Translations under genes and position numbers: made by a program | NCBI GenBank assembly: GCA_008638375.1 | Contig: CM018035.1 | Location: 1,787,501 to 1,851,500 of the forward strand | DNA from: Nyssa sinensis | Taxonomy: Eukaryota > Streptophyta > Magnoliopsida > Cornales > Nyssaceae | Direction: 5' to 3' | DNA: 64,000 nucleotides | Shown here: in pieces, positions 10,586 to 22,298 of the stretch | Position numbering within the stretch: the stretch's first letter is position 1 | Layout: each line of letters opens with the position of its first letter | Notes under the pieces: generated by a model | Database searches by the model: none | What the model was told of the DNA's origin: nothing | Seen by the model: only the letters and a program-made list of their open reading frames with translations

Positions 10586-13500
10586 GGCCTTCCTATTATC
10601 TGTCATTTAATAGAGTAATTGGGCTGGGAATGGGCTTTTAGCTTATGATTGGCCGTCCAACTAGATCTTTTTCTAGGCGAGCTCATTCCTCACTCAAGCC
10701 CAGATCAAAGGCTTTTTTTACAAAGCAATATTCTAAGCCACAGGCCAGCCTGCCTCCCAACCCCTAATAGTTTTTGTTTTTTCGCACGGGCTCAACCCAA
10801 TTTAAATTGAGGCTTGTTTGGTTGGCCCAAACAATAATCTAATTCAATTTCACAAGGCATATTAGAAGCAAATTAATCTGGAATAGATTGATGTGAAAAA
10901 AGAAAATTGGTGTTTAAAATCACTAAAAAAATGATGCATAGTGAAAAAAAGAGAGGTCAAAGTATTCTACTTATGCCAATGACTCTCATTTAAGATGATA
11001 GTTTTTACATTAAAATACTCCCTAAATTATAAATGGGCTTGCCCCATTCTTTTATGTTTTTTTTTTTTTTTGTCAAATATCTAAGTAAGTTTTAGGTGGA
11101 TCGGGTTATGCGTGTACTTAGATTTATGAATTAAACTAATTATAGTTACCAAAATTAATAATTTTTTTTCTTGGTCCTCTTAAAGCCGTATAAGTCATCT
11201 ACATAACATATTATGATTAGCTTAGTCCAAAAATCAAGTTTATATAAAAAATTCTCTATATACATACAGTTAACTCTCTTATAATTAATAGACACTGAGA
11301 GATTAAAAATGTATTAATTATTAAGTTTCTCATGCTTTTATTAATCAAGAACTATTTCTTATATATAAATTACTTTCACTACAAAAATATGATCTTATAT
11401 ACAATTTTTTAATGAGTTTGTAGTTTTTCATTAAAAAAATACATAGAATATTCAACTTGTGCCGTAAAGAAACTCCTAATGTCTATTTCAAATAAAGAAG
11501 TTGTATTTTCTGATTTTATAATTTTTTTCATTTACAATACTTTTGACATCAATTATGTAGAACTAATTGATATAATTATTAAGACATGTCATAAATATGA
11601 TATATATATAAATACGTATATAACTATTTTACCTATCTAATAATTAATATTATGAAGAGTCTTTTTTTAAAACTGTATTAATTATTAAATAATAGAATTA
11701 TTAATTATTCATCCTAAAACGAAGTTGATTTTTTTAAAATTTATTAATTATTAAAAATTATTAACTTATTAAATATTAATTGTAAGATAGTTAACTGTAA
11801 ATTGATTACATACTGAAAGTTGATAAAGTTTCACATAGATTTTACAGCTAAACAGGTCTATGATGCATATAGTCCATGTTTCTCCCGTGGTGGAAGAATT
11901 CCACCCTTTTCAAAATGGGTTCATAGGACCCTCATAGTTTGGTTCACATAGAGCCCAAGGCGGCACCTCTACGCTGGAAAATTCTTTAATGCATACGATA
12001 TATTACTGTTTTAATATATCATTCTAATAATATCATGATATGTATATTATGATTATATATTTTTTTAATAAATTATAATACAAATGATAAAATATTATTA
12101 AAAAAATTTACATTAAATATGTTATACGTTTAACTTGAAAAGAAAGAGATTGTAGAAAGTTGATGAAAGATTATTCCACTTTCATGGAGAGTAATAGAGC
12201 CATCTCGAGCATTAATTTGCTCCTCACTTCATTCCAAAAGCTTGAAATTAGGTCAAATGAAAATTTTCTCATTGGTAACTCATCACTTCTCTAAGAAGAG
12301 TAACGAATTCTACTCTTATATACTTCTTCCACTATAAGTTGTGGTTTACTTCTCCCTCTTAATCCTAAACTAGATTAAACTTTATTTCTATGATGCGTAT
12401 TTGTAAGACTCCTGTATAGTTGGGATAATTGATGAGATTTTCGAGAAGTCTAAATTGAATTGAATGATTTTTCTGAACTAATAAAGTAGTTGTTGTAACA
12501 TAATAATAATAATAATAATTCAGTTAGAAGAAGGAAAAAAAAAACTTTTGAGATTAGGCTTGGCATGCTTGTCTAAGTGCTAAATAATGAACCATCTAAT
12601 TAACTTATAGTAGTGATGAAGAAATTTTCCATTTTCTTTTTCCTTTCTGCCGAGTGCTGAACAGAAAAGGGGAAGAAGAGAGGATTTGAGAGGGTGGGGT
12701 GGAAAAAAACGGTCGTTCTAATGTTCGTATCACATGCATATGAAATTCAAATTATGTGGTCCATCAAGATTCCTAACTTTCTAGCTTAACGCCTCTTTGG
12801 ACGCCCTATACGTCAATGATATGATAATATATTTATATATATATATATATATGTATGTTTGTATGTGTGTGTGTGTATTCTTGTAGGTGCGCAGGACATA
12901 ATCTTGCAGAATTCATGTTTTATTCGCTTTTGGGTAAAAAATAAAATGAAATTCTCTCAAGCTCTCATTAGATAAACATAGTCATCATAAAAGTATGACT
13001 GATTTATTTAATTAGTGCCTTCTTTGTTTGTCCTTATGCAGAGTCATCTGTCATACAATTTTGTCCTCTAATCATACTTTTGTTAATTAATCTATTAATA
13101 ATCTGTTTATATGCTTTTTCCCCATTCTCTTTCAATCACTGTCACTTAATTTGACATTTAAATTATCCTAAACCAATATTCCAGCATGCTATGGCAACCC
13201 ATCATGAATCATATGCGCCAATCACATATATCATCATCTGCCAATCACTTCTTTTGATTTACTGTATGGAGGGTGGTTAACTGAAATGTAAGAAACATAA
13301 ATTTGTTGACATAGATTATAATATTTCAAGGAAAATGAATTTGTGTTAAGTTTGTCTCCCGTGAAAGGTTTAGGGCATTTTTGGGAAAGATTATAACTGG
13401 TACTATAAAATACAATGGAATTGGTTTTAAATTTTTGTTATTTAGTAAATATTTTTTAACAGTATATTGATTTATATTTAGTCCTAAAAAATGTCTAAAA

Positions 13501-14261
13501 CCTTGAACAAAGTCAGACTAAAAAAAAATTGATTTTCTTAAAAATCAGATAACTTAACAGGAGTGGTTCTGACCTGATCCAATTTAAAAATTTTCCAAAC
13601 AACCACTTAACAAACTTTTCTACACAAATTCCATCAAGTATAAATTTCTTTGGGGTCATCCATTCCAAGATGGAAGTCTTGTTTCGAAAGGCTCTTTAAG
13701 GGCCGGAGAATTTACTCATTTATGAAACTAGAATAATGTTTGGTGCATGAAGTTTTCTTTGTATTTTTTTTAAAAAAAGTTATGGGAAAGAAAGTGAAAA
13801 TGGTATAAATGATCAAATATTACATATTATGACGCAATACACGCATGTAGAAAATGTGACATTATGTGTCACGATTATTTTTTAATATGTTCATATCAAG
13901 CAAGAAATAAAAGAAAAAAATTCTTGTCAAGAAATAACTATATTTTAAATGAAAAGATACTAGTTTTAAATTAAAACAGTACGACTGTTGAAAGATTTTT
14001 TGCCGAAGAGTCATGTCCATTCAAGATTTTAACTATAAAATCGAGCTTATGTTATTCCAGGATTTAATCAATTTTCATCTCTCTCTCTCTCTCATCTCTC
14101 TTTATTTCTGTAAGTCAAGTATTTAAAGAAAGATTCAGAAGAAAATTTTTAAAATTGCTGTCTTATTATATCCCGAAAGTGTGTTGTTTGAACTTGACAA
14201 CAAACTTTTTGAAAATAAAATAATTAACACCTTAAAAACAATATCTTAAAGGCAACTCAAA

Positions 14262-14306
<45 letters not shown>

Positions 14307-15819
14307 TATATATATATCCTAATTTCATTCTTACTGCCATAAAAAAGTTTACAAATCAAACAAGATGATATATACCAAGCCAAGCCATTCCAAACTGTAA
14401 TTATCCGCAGAGATGCAGTAGATGGAATATATCACATGTATGGGTGAATCCAGTCAGTTTGTTAGTGTTATATATTCCTGATCCACCCAGTAGTAAGTGA
14501 CTAATTGCCTTGATATCACCTAACCATTTATTAAAACAAAGCCAGCTCTAATTTCCACTCTTGTTAACCTTTTGTTCTTCTTTTTGTTTGATGTTGAAAA
14601 CACACATGTTTTATTCCCCAATTAATAAAGGGATGTTCGGTAAATGTGGTGGCTTAATAACTAATTAGAGACGGCATTGAGTCGATCTAAATATTTTTTT
14701 TGTTGAAAAACCCAATTAAGTACGAATTAGTCCATAATGGTACAATTTAATCAACCATGCATGTATATATTCCTGGATCTGGATGATTAGCATTATAGTT
14801 GACTGGAAAGGATCCTTCAAATTAATTCATTTAATGGACATTAATCTCCCATCCCTTGAGATTTCGCCACATCAACTCCTGGCCCACCCAATAATTGATG
14901 GGACCCATTCAACACCGAAGAGTATCCTATCTAACGAAGAGAAGTGTTACTGTCGGTCACAACATAGTTGATACGTGTAATTTACGTGCTTGCATTGCAT
15001 AAGTGATATGCACGCATCAATCACTTGGAGACTAAAAAGAACATTTCACATCCAACAAAATCATAATTTGATCATAAGAGTGGACACCCGTAATATTTCT
15101 TGACAGGCTTATTATGTGGATCTATTCAGGGATAGGAGCTAATTCATGGTAATTTTGTATCGAACCGAATTAGTCAGACCGTTTTATATATATATACAGA
15201 GAACGAGTTTGAGGTTTCATTCGAGATGACAAAATTATCTCCTTATACGATGCATGCACACATTTAAATAAAATTTTTCTCTCTCTTATCATGATACTGA
15301 AAGAATATGTATCAGAAAAGTTTACTAAAATAAAGAAAAATAATATTATTTTACAGCTTAGCATTGTATTAAAAATAATGCTATACTGACAAAATAATTT
15401 TATTAAAAAAATTTATTTAACTGATTTGATAATATTATATTAATTTTATTTCACATCACCATTCTAAACATTTTTAATAAAAATTTGAAGTAAGCCTAAG
15501 TATTATTCTTGTATTAATCCCTTGTCATTCAGTCTTTGTCATCGAGCAACTACATGACAAGCCTATTATACCAAAACGGTAATAAAATTACCATAACCAT
15601 CTGATCTCTAGACCTTCTCTCCTCCGTATCTTTTGTCACTTTATTTTTTATTTGTCCAAAGGCAGGTGTAAGTGCACCATCGTATTATATTTAATATATA
15701 ATATATATGCCCTTATTACTTTCTGTGGCAGCCTTTGTAGTACTGTCGTGTAGCATGTCCAGACTTTTATAGCTCATTGTTCAATCATCAAGTTCACAAA
15801 AGTCCTTTCTGTAAGGCTC

Positions 15820-15840
<21 letters not shown>
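10586..15840. other. Intergenic region before MYB1, no gene seen
   Basis: AT-rich sequence with scattered microsatellites: (TA)n near 12832, (AAT)n near 12503 and a long (AC)n at 14264. No protein-like frame or splice-bounded exon was found. The part from about 14800 is less AT-rich and probably includes promoter sequence of the MYB at 16023. Confidence 0.4.
14264..14304. repeat. (AC)n microsatellite
   Basis: About 20 uninterrupted AC units followed directly by a (TA)n run; a likely length-polymorphic marker. Confidence 0.9.

Positions 15841-15844
<4 letters not shown>

Positions 15845-15854
<10 letters not shown>
15845..15854 (+). promoter_or_regulatory. Possible TATA box of MYB1
   Basis: A (TA)n run ends in TATATAAAAG about 170 bp before the ATG at 16023. 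A transcript starting some 30 bp downstream would have a leader containing the (CT)n run at 15961-15992. Positional inference only. Confidence 0.35.
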
Positions 15855-15855
<1 letters not shown>

Positions 15856-15959
15856 TGGTAGTTGAGTTCCATCCATGCACCAAGAAGGGTAGATGACGCA
15901 GGGACCCATTAGATTAGACCAGCCTCCAAGTAAGAAACAAAGCCTTCCAAACCTCAGGA

Positions 15960-15960
<1 letters not shown>

Positions 15961-15992
<32 letters not shown>
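15961..15992 (+). repeat. (CT)n run in the MYB1 leader
   Basis: About 16 CT units lie 30 bp before the MYB1 start codon, in the presumed 5' UTR. Pyrimidine-rich leaders are common in plants. Confidence 0.8.
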
Positions 15993-15995
<3 letters not shown>

Positions 15996-16022
15996 CTCTT
16001 AAATATATAGGAGATCAAACCA

Positions 16023-16959
16023 ATGGCTCCTATGGCAGATGAGTCCATGGAGAGGGAAGCCAAGTCAATGGTTTCCATAACAAATAATTCTGTTAAGAAG
16101 GAATTCAACAGAGGTGCGTGGACTGCAGAAGAAGATAGAAAACTGGCCGAGGTTATTGAAAATCATGGTGCAAAGAAATGGAAGACAATTGCAGCCAAAG
16201 CAGGTCTCTGCTCATGTCTTGAAAACAAAGCTAGCACAACACTCAATTCAGACCATAACACAACACACACACAACTCAATTAGGCTATATAATGTTAATT
16301 TTAATGGCTATATATCATTTGCAGGTCTCAATCGGTGTGGTAAGAGTTGCCGGCTGAGATGGTTGAATTATCTGAGACCCAACATCAAGAGAGGCAATAT
16401 ATCAGATCAAGAAGAAGACTTGATCCTTAGGCTTCATAAACTTCTAGGAAACAGGTTATATACATATACATATATATTTGGGTCTTCATGACTCATCCAA
16501 TCATCATCAAAATATTATGATTTTGTTTTGTCTCGTTTTTTGGGGTCTAGATTTGTCATCCACTTTAAATTGGCCAATTTTTTTTTTTTTTCAGTTTAAA
16601 TAATTTGATTTGTTTTCTGTAGGTGGTCTTTGATTGCTGGAAGGCTACCTGGTCGAACAGATAATGAGATCAAGAACTACTGGAATTCTCATTTGAGCAA
16701 GAAAATAAAGCAAAAGGAGAAACAAAGTGGAAGTTCAACCACCTCAGTAGGCTCCAAGTCTAAGAAAAGAAGGGTTGTAAAGAAGATCAGTACTGACGAG
16801 GTGAAAGAAGAGGATACCTCCATTAATGTTGGTGATCAGGACTCAAACATCAGCTTTGATGTAGATGACTTCTTTGATTTTTCCAATGAGGGTCCTTTGT
16901 CTTTGGAGTGGGTCAGCAAATTCCTTGAACTGGATGACAGTTCATGTGCATTCTCATGA
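16023..16959 (+). CDS. R2R3-MYB transcription factor (MYB1 of the cluster)
   Basis: DNA-binding transcription factor of 215 residues. Exons 16023-16203, 16325-16454 and 16623-16959 are joined by GT-AG introns of 121 and 168 bp at the two splice positions typical of R2R3-MYBs. R2 starts near residue 30 (RGAWTAEED), and R3 ([20 protein letters not shown]) ends in NYWNSHL with its tryptophans intact. [20 protein letters not shown] fully matches the bHLH-interaction signature, so a partner of the GL3/TT8 type is expected. A lysine-rich stretch ([11 protein letters not shown]) may be a nuclear signal. The acidic tail ends with [13 protein letters not shown]. The first exon has an unusually long 29-residue leader; the ATG at 16023 is the first in frame after the CT-rich leader. 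The subgroup is uncertain: it may be GL1/WER- or MYB5-related. It is transcribed towards the unrecognised gene at 17958. Confidence 0.93.
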
Positions 16960-17957
16960 ACTCTCTAAACTTTGTTTTATCTCCATATCTTTGGTGCTGT
17001 GTATAATCATCAGTTGGGATTGATGAATGTTGAGGGACAGCTATTTCATGTGTTCAATCTGTAAAAATCACCACTGTTTTGACTCACCCTATCATTTCAT
17101 AAATTGTATCTTCCTTTTTTTTTTTCTCTTCTTTTCCTAGTCTGCACTTTCTTGTTTTTCATCAATGTCAAACTGATCAGGCAATTGAACAGAAGAACGT
17201 ACAAAATCATATAAAACTCCGTAAATTTGGCCTGTGGTTCACAATTGATGAGAGAGAATGGGTAGTGTTTCAGTCATGTGAGGATATAAAAGGAAAAAAG
17301 GGTTTAACTTTTAGTCTACATTATTGTACTCTTAGATTAGAGCCAGATATTTTTTCCTGGGTTCGGAACTTCGGATACACATGTCAATGTGCCATTCAAA
17401 TAATACTTTGTTACATGTGATATGACTCACTTTATATGAATCAATCTAATTGATAAATTTTATGATTCAAATCTTGTCATATAAATAAGATATAACTTTT
17501 ATATCTCTCAAAAATTAGAAATTTTATCTAAATGACATAATGTTATTGACTGGGTTCATGTCAGAACAATGAAACCGATACATGCAAAATCTTCTGAAAT
17601 GAGATGATGGACGAAAGGATAAAGGCTAAGGACTACAGAGAACTACTAAGAAGGCTAGGAATAGTGTGCAAAATTTTCAACAGTTGATTGATTAAAAGCA
17701 AACTAATAAAGCAGTTCTAAAAAAACATTATGTTGCTCACTTCAGCAAAGTGCTACAAGTCACGGGTTCCACGTTATGTGAAATTGCCATTTGGGCTGCT
17801 AAAAAAGCTGTAATCATATTTCTAGCACTGATATGGGTGTGGACTGTGAAATAGCTAAAAGGTATTTGAAAATACAAATCTTTCATTTTTTATATAATTT
17901 AGTCGAATAAAATGGCATAATTAGTTGTCTAAGTATCTGCAACACTGAAATATTTTC
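16960..17957. other. Convergent intergenic region
   Basis: Lies between the 3' ends of MYB1 (+) and the unrecognised gene (-). It must contain both terminators. No further exon or defined repeat was seen. Confidence 0.4.
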
Positions 17958-19125
17958 TTATCTGCCGTGCTTGAAATTGTCAAGTTGAGATCCTAAATCT
18001 ATATCAGGACCTCTCTCTGGACTCTCGCAGACTCCGATCTCCTCATTTGCAATGTTTATGCTTCCACTCTCATAACAGAAAGCATTGACAACAACTTGGT
18101 TAATGCTATGCATATATATATATATATATATATTGTTAAGAAAAAGTAATTATTTACAAATAAAGCAGTAAAGTCAATTTATGGTAAAAACAGGTTGAAA
18201 TTAAGAGAAATAGTAGTATCTGTTGTGAGTGTCTAACACTCGTAATATGATTGACGCGTATATTATGTCATACGAGTATGTAATATATACGTCAATCAAA
18301 TTACGAATATAAATACTTACAATTTATGCTAACATTACTCTGAAATTAAACCTCTAGACAGTATTAGACATCTTGTTTCACTCACCAGATGCGTGGCTCC
18401 GTAGGCTGTCCCAGACCGTGGCCAGTTAAGAGAACTGAATCCTGTCCCCCAAAAAACCAGATTTTAGCCTAATAGGGTAAGGTTTTCAGCTGATGGCACA
18501 TCTTAAACAAAAGGACTGTTAAATACCGCAGACACAAAATATGGTATTTTGTTTTGTAATGAAAGGCATTGGCATTTTAGACCAGGCAAGATACATTTTA
18601 GACAGTGGCATTTTAGACCAGGCAGAAACAAAATGACTGTTCCTACCAAGTACATCATTTTTTTTTTGTAACCACTATCCACATCAATTCTCCAGATTGC
18701 AAGATATCAATGGTCTAAATTTGATAGTGCTTTTTTTCTTGTTTTCAATGGCTGTGAATGATAGTTGGGAAGAAAAATAATAGTATTATAAAAAAAATAA
18801 TATTTCACCATTAAAGCAAAAATGTCCAAATATAATTTTTTGATACTGTAGAACTACTAAAATTTAAACTAAAATGACTTTTACCATTGGTCGTGTTTGG
18901 CCAGGCAAGTAGTACACGATCTGCATTCCCCTCATTACATCTTCTTTCTTCTTTTCTTCTGAAGAAATTAAGCTTAACTTTACAGACTTGAGATCATAAG
19001 ACCTCTTACATTCTCTGCACAATTTGTAGGAGGTCATTAGACAAGTCATTACAAAAGAAAATCATATCACATGTACTGTTAAATTGCGCTCATTCCTAAA
19101 CCTGAAGATCTCAAACCAGTCTGCT
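17958..19125 (-). CDS. Unrecognised protein, C-terminal exons (5' end not found)
   Basis: Five consecutive minus-strand exons agree in splice sites and phase: 19125-19102 (its start is the least certain), 19014-18984, 18920-18885, 18441-18386 and 18105-17958. Every internal border is AG/GT. They code for a tail of about 97 residues with the phrases DWFEIFRECKRSYDLKS, IVYYLPGQTRPM, DSVLLTGHGLGQPTEPRI and INQVVVNAFCYESGSINIAN, then an acidic end DIDLGSQLDNFKHGR. I do not recognise the family; no signal peptide or membrane segment is visible in this part. Further 5' exons should lie between 19125 and about 20350, but I could not find them. The agreement of four junction phases makes chance unlikely, but expression is unknown. 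Confidence 0.5.
18219..18325. mobile_element. Short palindromic foldback element in an intron
   Basis: The left arm CTCGTAATATGATTGACG and the right arm CGTCAATCAAATTACGAATA are inverted copies around TATTATGTCATACGAGTATG. It lies in the last intron of the unrecognised gene and resembles 1994-2165. Confidence 0.55.
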
Positions 19126-20361
19126 CTGTTGCACATTCATTCTCACAATGAATGCAAAAGCAGAAGTGTAGTAAGTTTAAAACTGCAGGAAAAAGCAGTT
19201 ATTGCCAGCTTGCTTCTAGGGCCCCCAATTGGAGAATTTCAATTCAAGAAATTCAAGTGCATTTTAATTTTACCAAATTTGATATTCATCACTGAATACA
19301 TTCACCCACCAGACATTTAACACACAAAAAGTGCAGCAGCTGCAACACTTTAAATCCTCCCACCTAATCAAAGGCATTCAACTAAAAATGCACTAACATC
19401 CAATATGCATAATCAAATTCACTCCAAATGCCGTTCAACAACCTGATCACATGAATATTCTAATCTTTTGATTCAAAAATGTTAATACGAATATTCAAAT
19501 GCAAAACAACAGTAAAACTAAGCATCAATAGATTCATCATCAAATGAAATGACATATAATCATGGCGAATGAATCGTTAGGCACATCTTTCCAGATGGAC
19601 TGCATTAAGATGCACTAAAAGATATGGATGCATGACAGGCACTAGCCCTATAATTCCAAAAAGGGAACCAATAATTCCAAACAAGTCCAAAGCATTATAT
19701 GACAAAGAGTAGAGCAAAACTTTGGAATTCACATCAAATATGTACTCTAAAGTAGAAGGCTAACTAAAAAGATTGGGGTCGTACAAGTTTTGTTGTGTCA
19801 GATCATAGGCAGGATTATTAATTATGCATTTACTTGGGGGGGAAAAATGAAATAAAATAAAAGAATTTAGACAGATGTTCAATCTCTTTTGTTTTCAACT
19901 TTTCTTAGTTCTGATTTGCAAGCAAAACATGTTCCCTGGATTTTATGCAATTGAGAAGTAGAGGTTGCTGTTTCAGATATATATGCTGAATTTATAGGGA
20001 ACAAACCTATTGAAAGTGCCAATTTTACCAACTGCTTATCTACCAAATTGACAGGTTTGACAAATATCGTAAATATCGTGATCACACATATGAAAGATGA
20101 CCTGAGATTAAATTAGCAACCATGATCAACTCAAATCTAGATAAGAATGAACTTAGTATGAAATCCTGAAACCTTGCTGATTAATAAAAAATTCAGTCTT
20201 AACTCCATGACTACCATTCAAAAACATAATGCTTGCATGAGCAACCACCAAATATTACAATGAAAATCTCAATCCATTGTATACATGATCTACTTTGATA
20301 AGTCTCATCAACATTTCAATCATTTGTACTCACCATATCGACAATGTTATGGATATATAGC

Positions 20362-20662
20362 TCAGATACATGCCATGGAAGAAGCATGATTAACCACCAG
20401 TTTACCATCTAAACCAAAATTCTGCAATATCAGTGGCAAAGGTTAAATGAGGGAGCAACTTAAACAAAACCAACTAGTCAATTCGATTAAAATAGCACAG
20501 AGTTAAGCTCTAAGGTGGTGCAAAAAGGTATGTAATCTTAATTGGTTCAAGAAACAACTAAGTCACTAGAAAAGCATCTTAAATTTGAAACAGTTATATT
20601 GAACAGTTTAAGATATCCATGTTATGAAAGACCCCAGGAGAGTGTAGTAAGTGGATGATGAG

Positions 20663-20717
<55 letters not shown>

Positions 20718-22298
20718 ACAGCCCCAGACCTATATAGTGGCTTATGAAAAAAGAGGACTCCTTTTTTGTGAGTGGAGGGCCTTTTAAGAGAAAGTTAAAA
20801 TGGAGAGGACGCGTGCCTAATGTATTGTCCCTTCAAAAAAGATGTATGTATCCATTCTCTCCCCAAGTCATGAACCTACTAATCATTACATATTTGAGAA
20901 AGGGATAATCCATGTAGAACAATGCACTCCCATTGATAACACTGTTTTTCAGTACTTTATAACCATAGAACTTACACTGGTTCGACAGTCAAATCATATT
21001 GTATAGAAGCCATCAATCATATTGAATTTCAACATGGATGATATCTGATCCTCGCATATGAGTTCCCCACTGATAGGCAAGTGATATGTTAATTTATTTT
21101 ACAAATGTTTACATAACTTGAGTGGAGGCTTAGCTGAAGATACTATTACTCATATGGTAAAGTTTATACATATTTCGTGAACAATTTGTTGGCATACATA
21201 TTAAGCCTTAAATTACAAATATAAAAAGGGTTAGCCCGGAACATGAGGCTTTCCTCACTGCAAGGTCTGCTATACACCATCTTACACCCACAAGTGAAGA
21301 GTCTATTTCTGTTACACGGGCCATGGGGCACCCGCATTGTGTTGGCCATTAACATATGGCAAGCTTTACTACCAGTCACATACTGCCACGTGTAAAGAAT
21401 CACATTCACAATCCTGATTTTCAGCCTTCATAACAGCAATATTCTCCTTGATAAAAGAATATATAACAGCCTGCAATCAATCCTCTAGACTTCAAGAATG
21501 CAGCACATTTTCCCATGTGAAATATCTGTAATCTCTCTTTCCTTTAATCGGTTGTGTTTCCTTTATTACAAGGACACCAACCACACAACAGCTGTAACTT
21601 TTCATGATATATGGCAAACTAAGCACTCAGTTCTGTGTGTACCGTGACCAACAGTTTTTACAGAGCATTATTTTCTTTACCATGTTAGCATTAAAAACAG
21701 ATAATGGCTTAGAGATGCCTTTCGGCAGATTAGGAATTCAGTTTTTTGGTATTGTAACACTACTAAAAATTTAGGTTCAGCAATTTAACATGACTAAATT
21801 GACTTTTATCTTTGGAATTGGTCTAAGCTATTATTTCTTCGGAGGGTCCACATTCACTTTCTCTCAAAATATAACCTATTATTTAGGATGTTAAATTATA
21901 CACACACACAGACACATAGATAAATGCTGTGATAAGGTTTCAGGTATGGTTCTTAGAATCAGCAATTCCAAGAGACCATAGGAATCAAAAATGAAACAAT
22001 GGTAAATAATAATTAATATATATGTATGTGTGTGTGTGTGTGTTTTTGTGTCGTTTAAACCCCAACTAAGCAGTCAAAAGACATGCCTTGAACTTGGCTG
22101 GCTTGAGAATTGGGGCAGGACCGGTGGCTCTGAGATGGGTTACAACTGATTCCGTCCACCCAAAAAGCAAAAAGCCTCAGCAACACAATTTCACAGGTTG
22201 ATCAATTAAAGTGAACGATAATCAAGAAATAATGCAAAAGAAAAAAGAGGCTATTTTTTTCATGTTTACTGTGACCGACTGGGGGACTCCGAAGCCAT
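20362..22298 (-). pseudogene. ATG12: ATG12-like autophagy modifier, incomplete and degenerate
   Basis: ATG12 is a ubiquitin-like protein that is joined through its last glycine to ATG5 during autophagosome formation. Three pieces are seen. Exon 1 (22298-22270) codes MASESP. Exon 2 (22145-22087) codes VTHLRATGPAPILKPAKFK, a clear match to the ATG12 N-terminal strand. The last exon (20421-20362) codes NFGLDGKLVVNHASSMACI and a stop, matching the family's C-terminus but ending in CI where a glycine is required. The middle exons for about 45-50 residues of the fold (KFAKVIDFLRR... to ...DLYN) were not found in the 1.66 kb between. Exon 1 and 2 agree in phase only if one C of the run at 22281-22285 is extra, or with a weak alternative donor. 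Exon 2 is followed by GCATGT, so it needs a GC-AG intron or has a broken donor. Most likely a decayed duplicate. Confidence 0.7.
20666..20715. repeat. (GA)n microsatellite inside the ATG12-like locus
   Basis: About 24 GA units, in the interval where the missing middle exons of ATG12 should lie. Confidence 0.85.

Noticed and set aside
19879..20085. A 68-codon minus-strand frame between the ATG12-like end and the unrecognised gene
   Set aside because: No border or phase fits the neighbouring exons, and no family is recognised.
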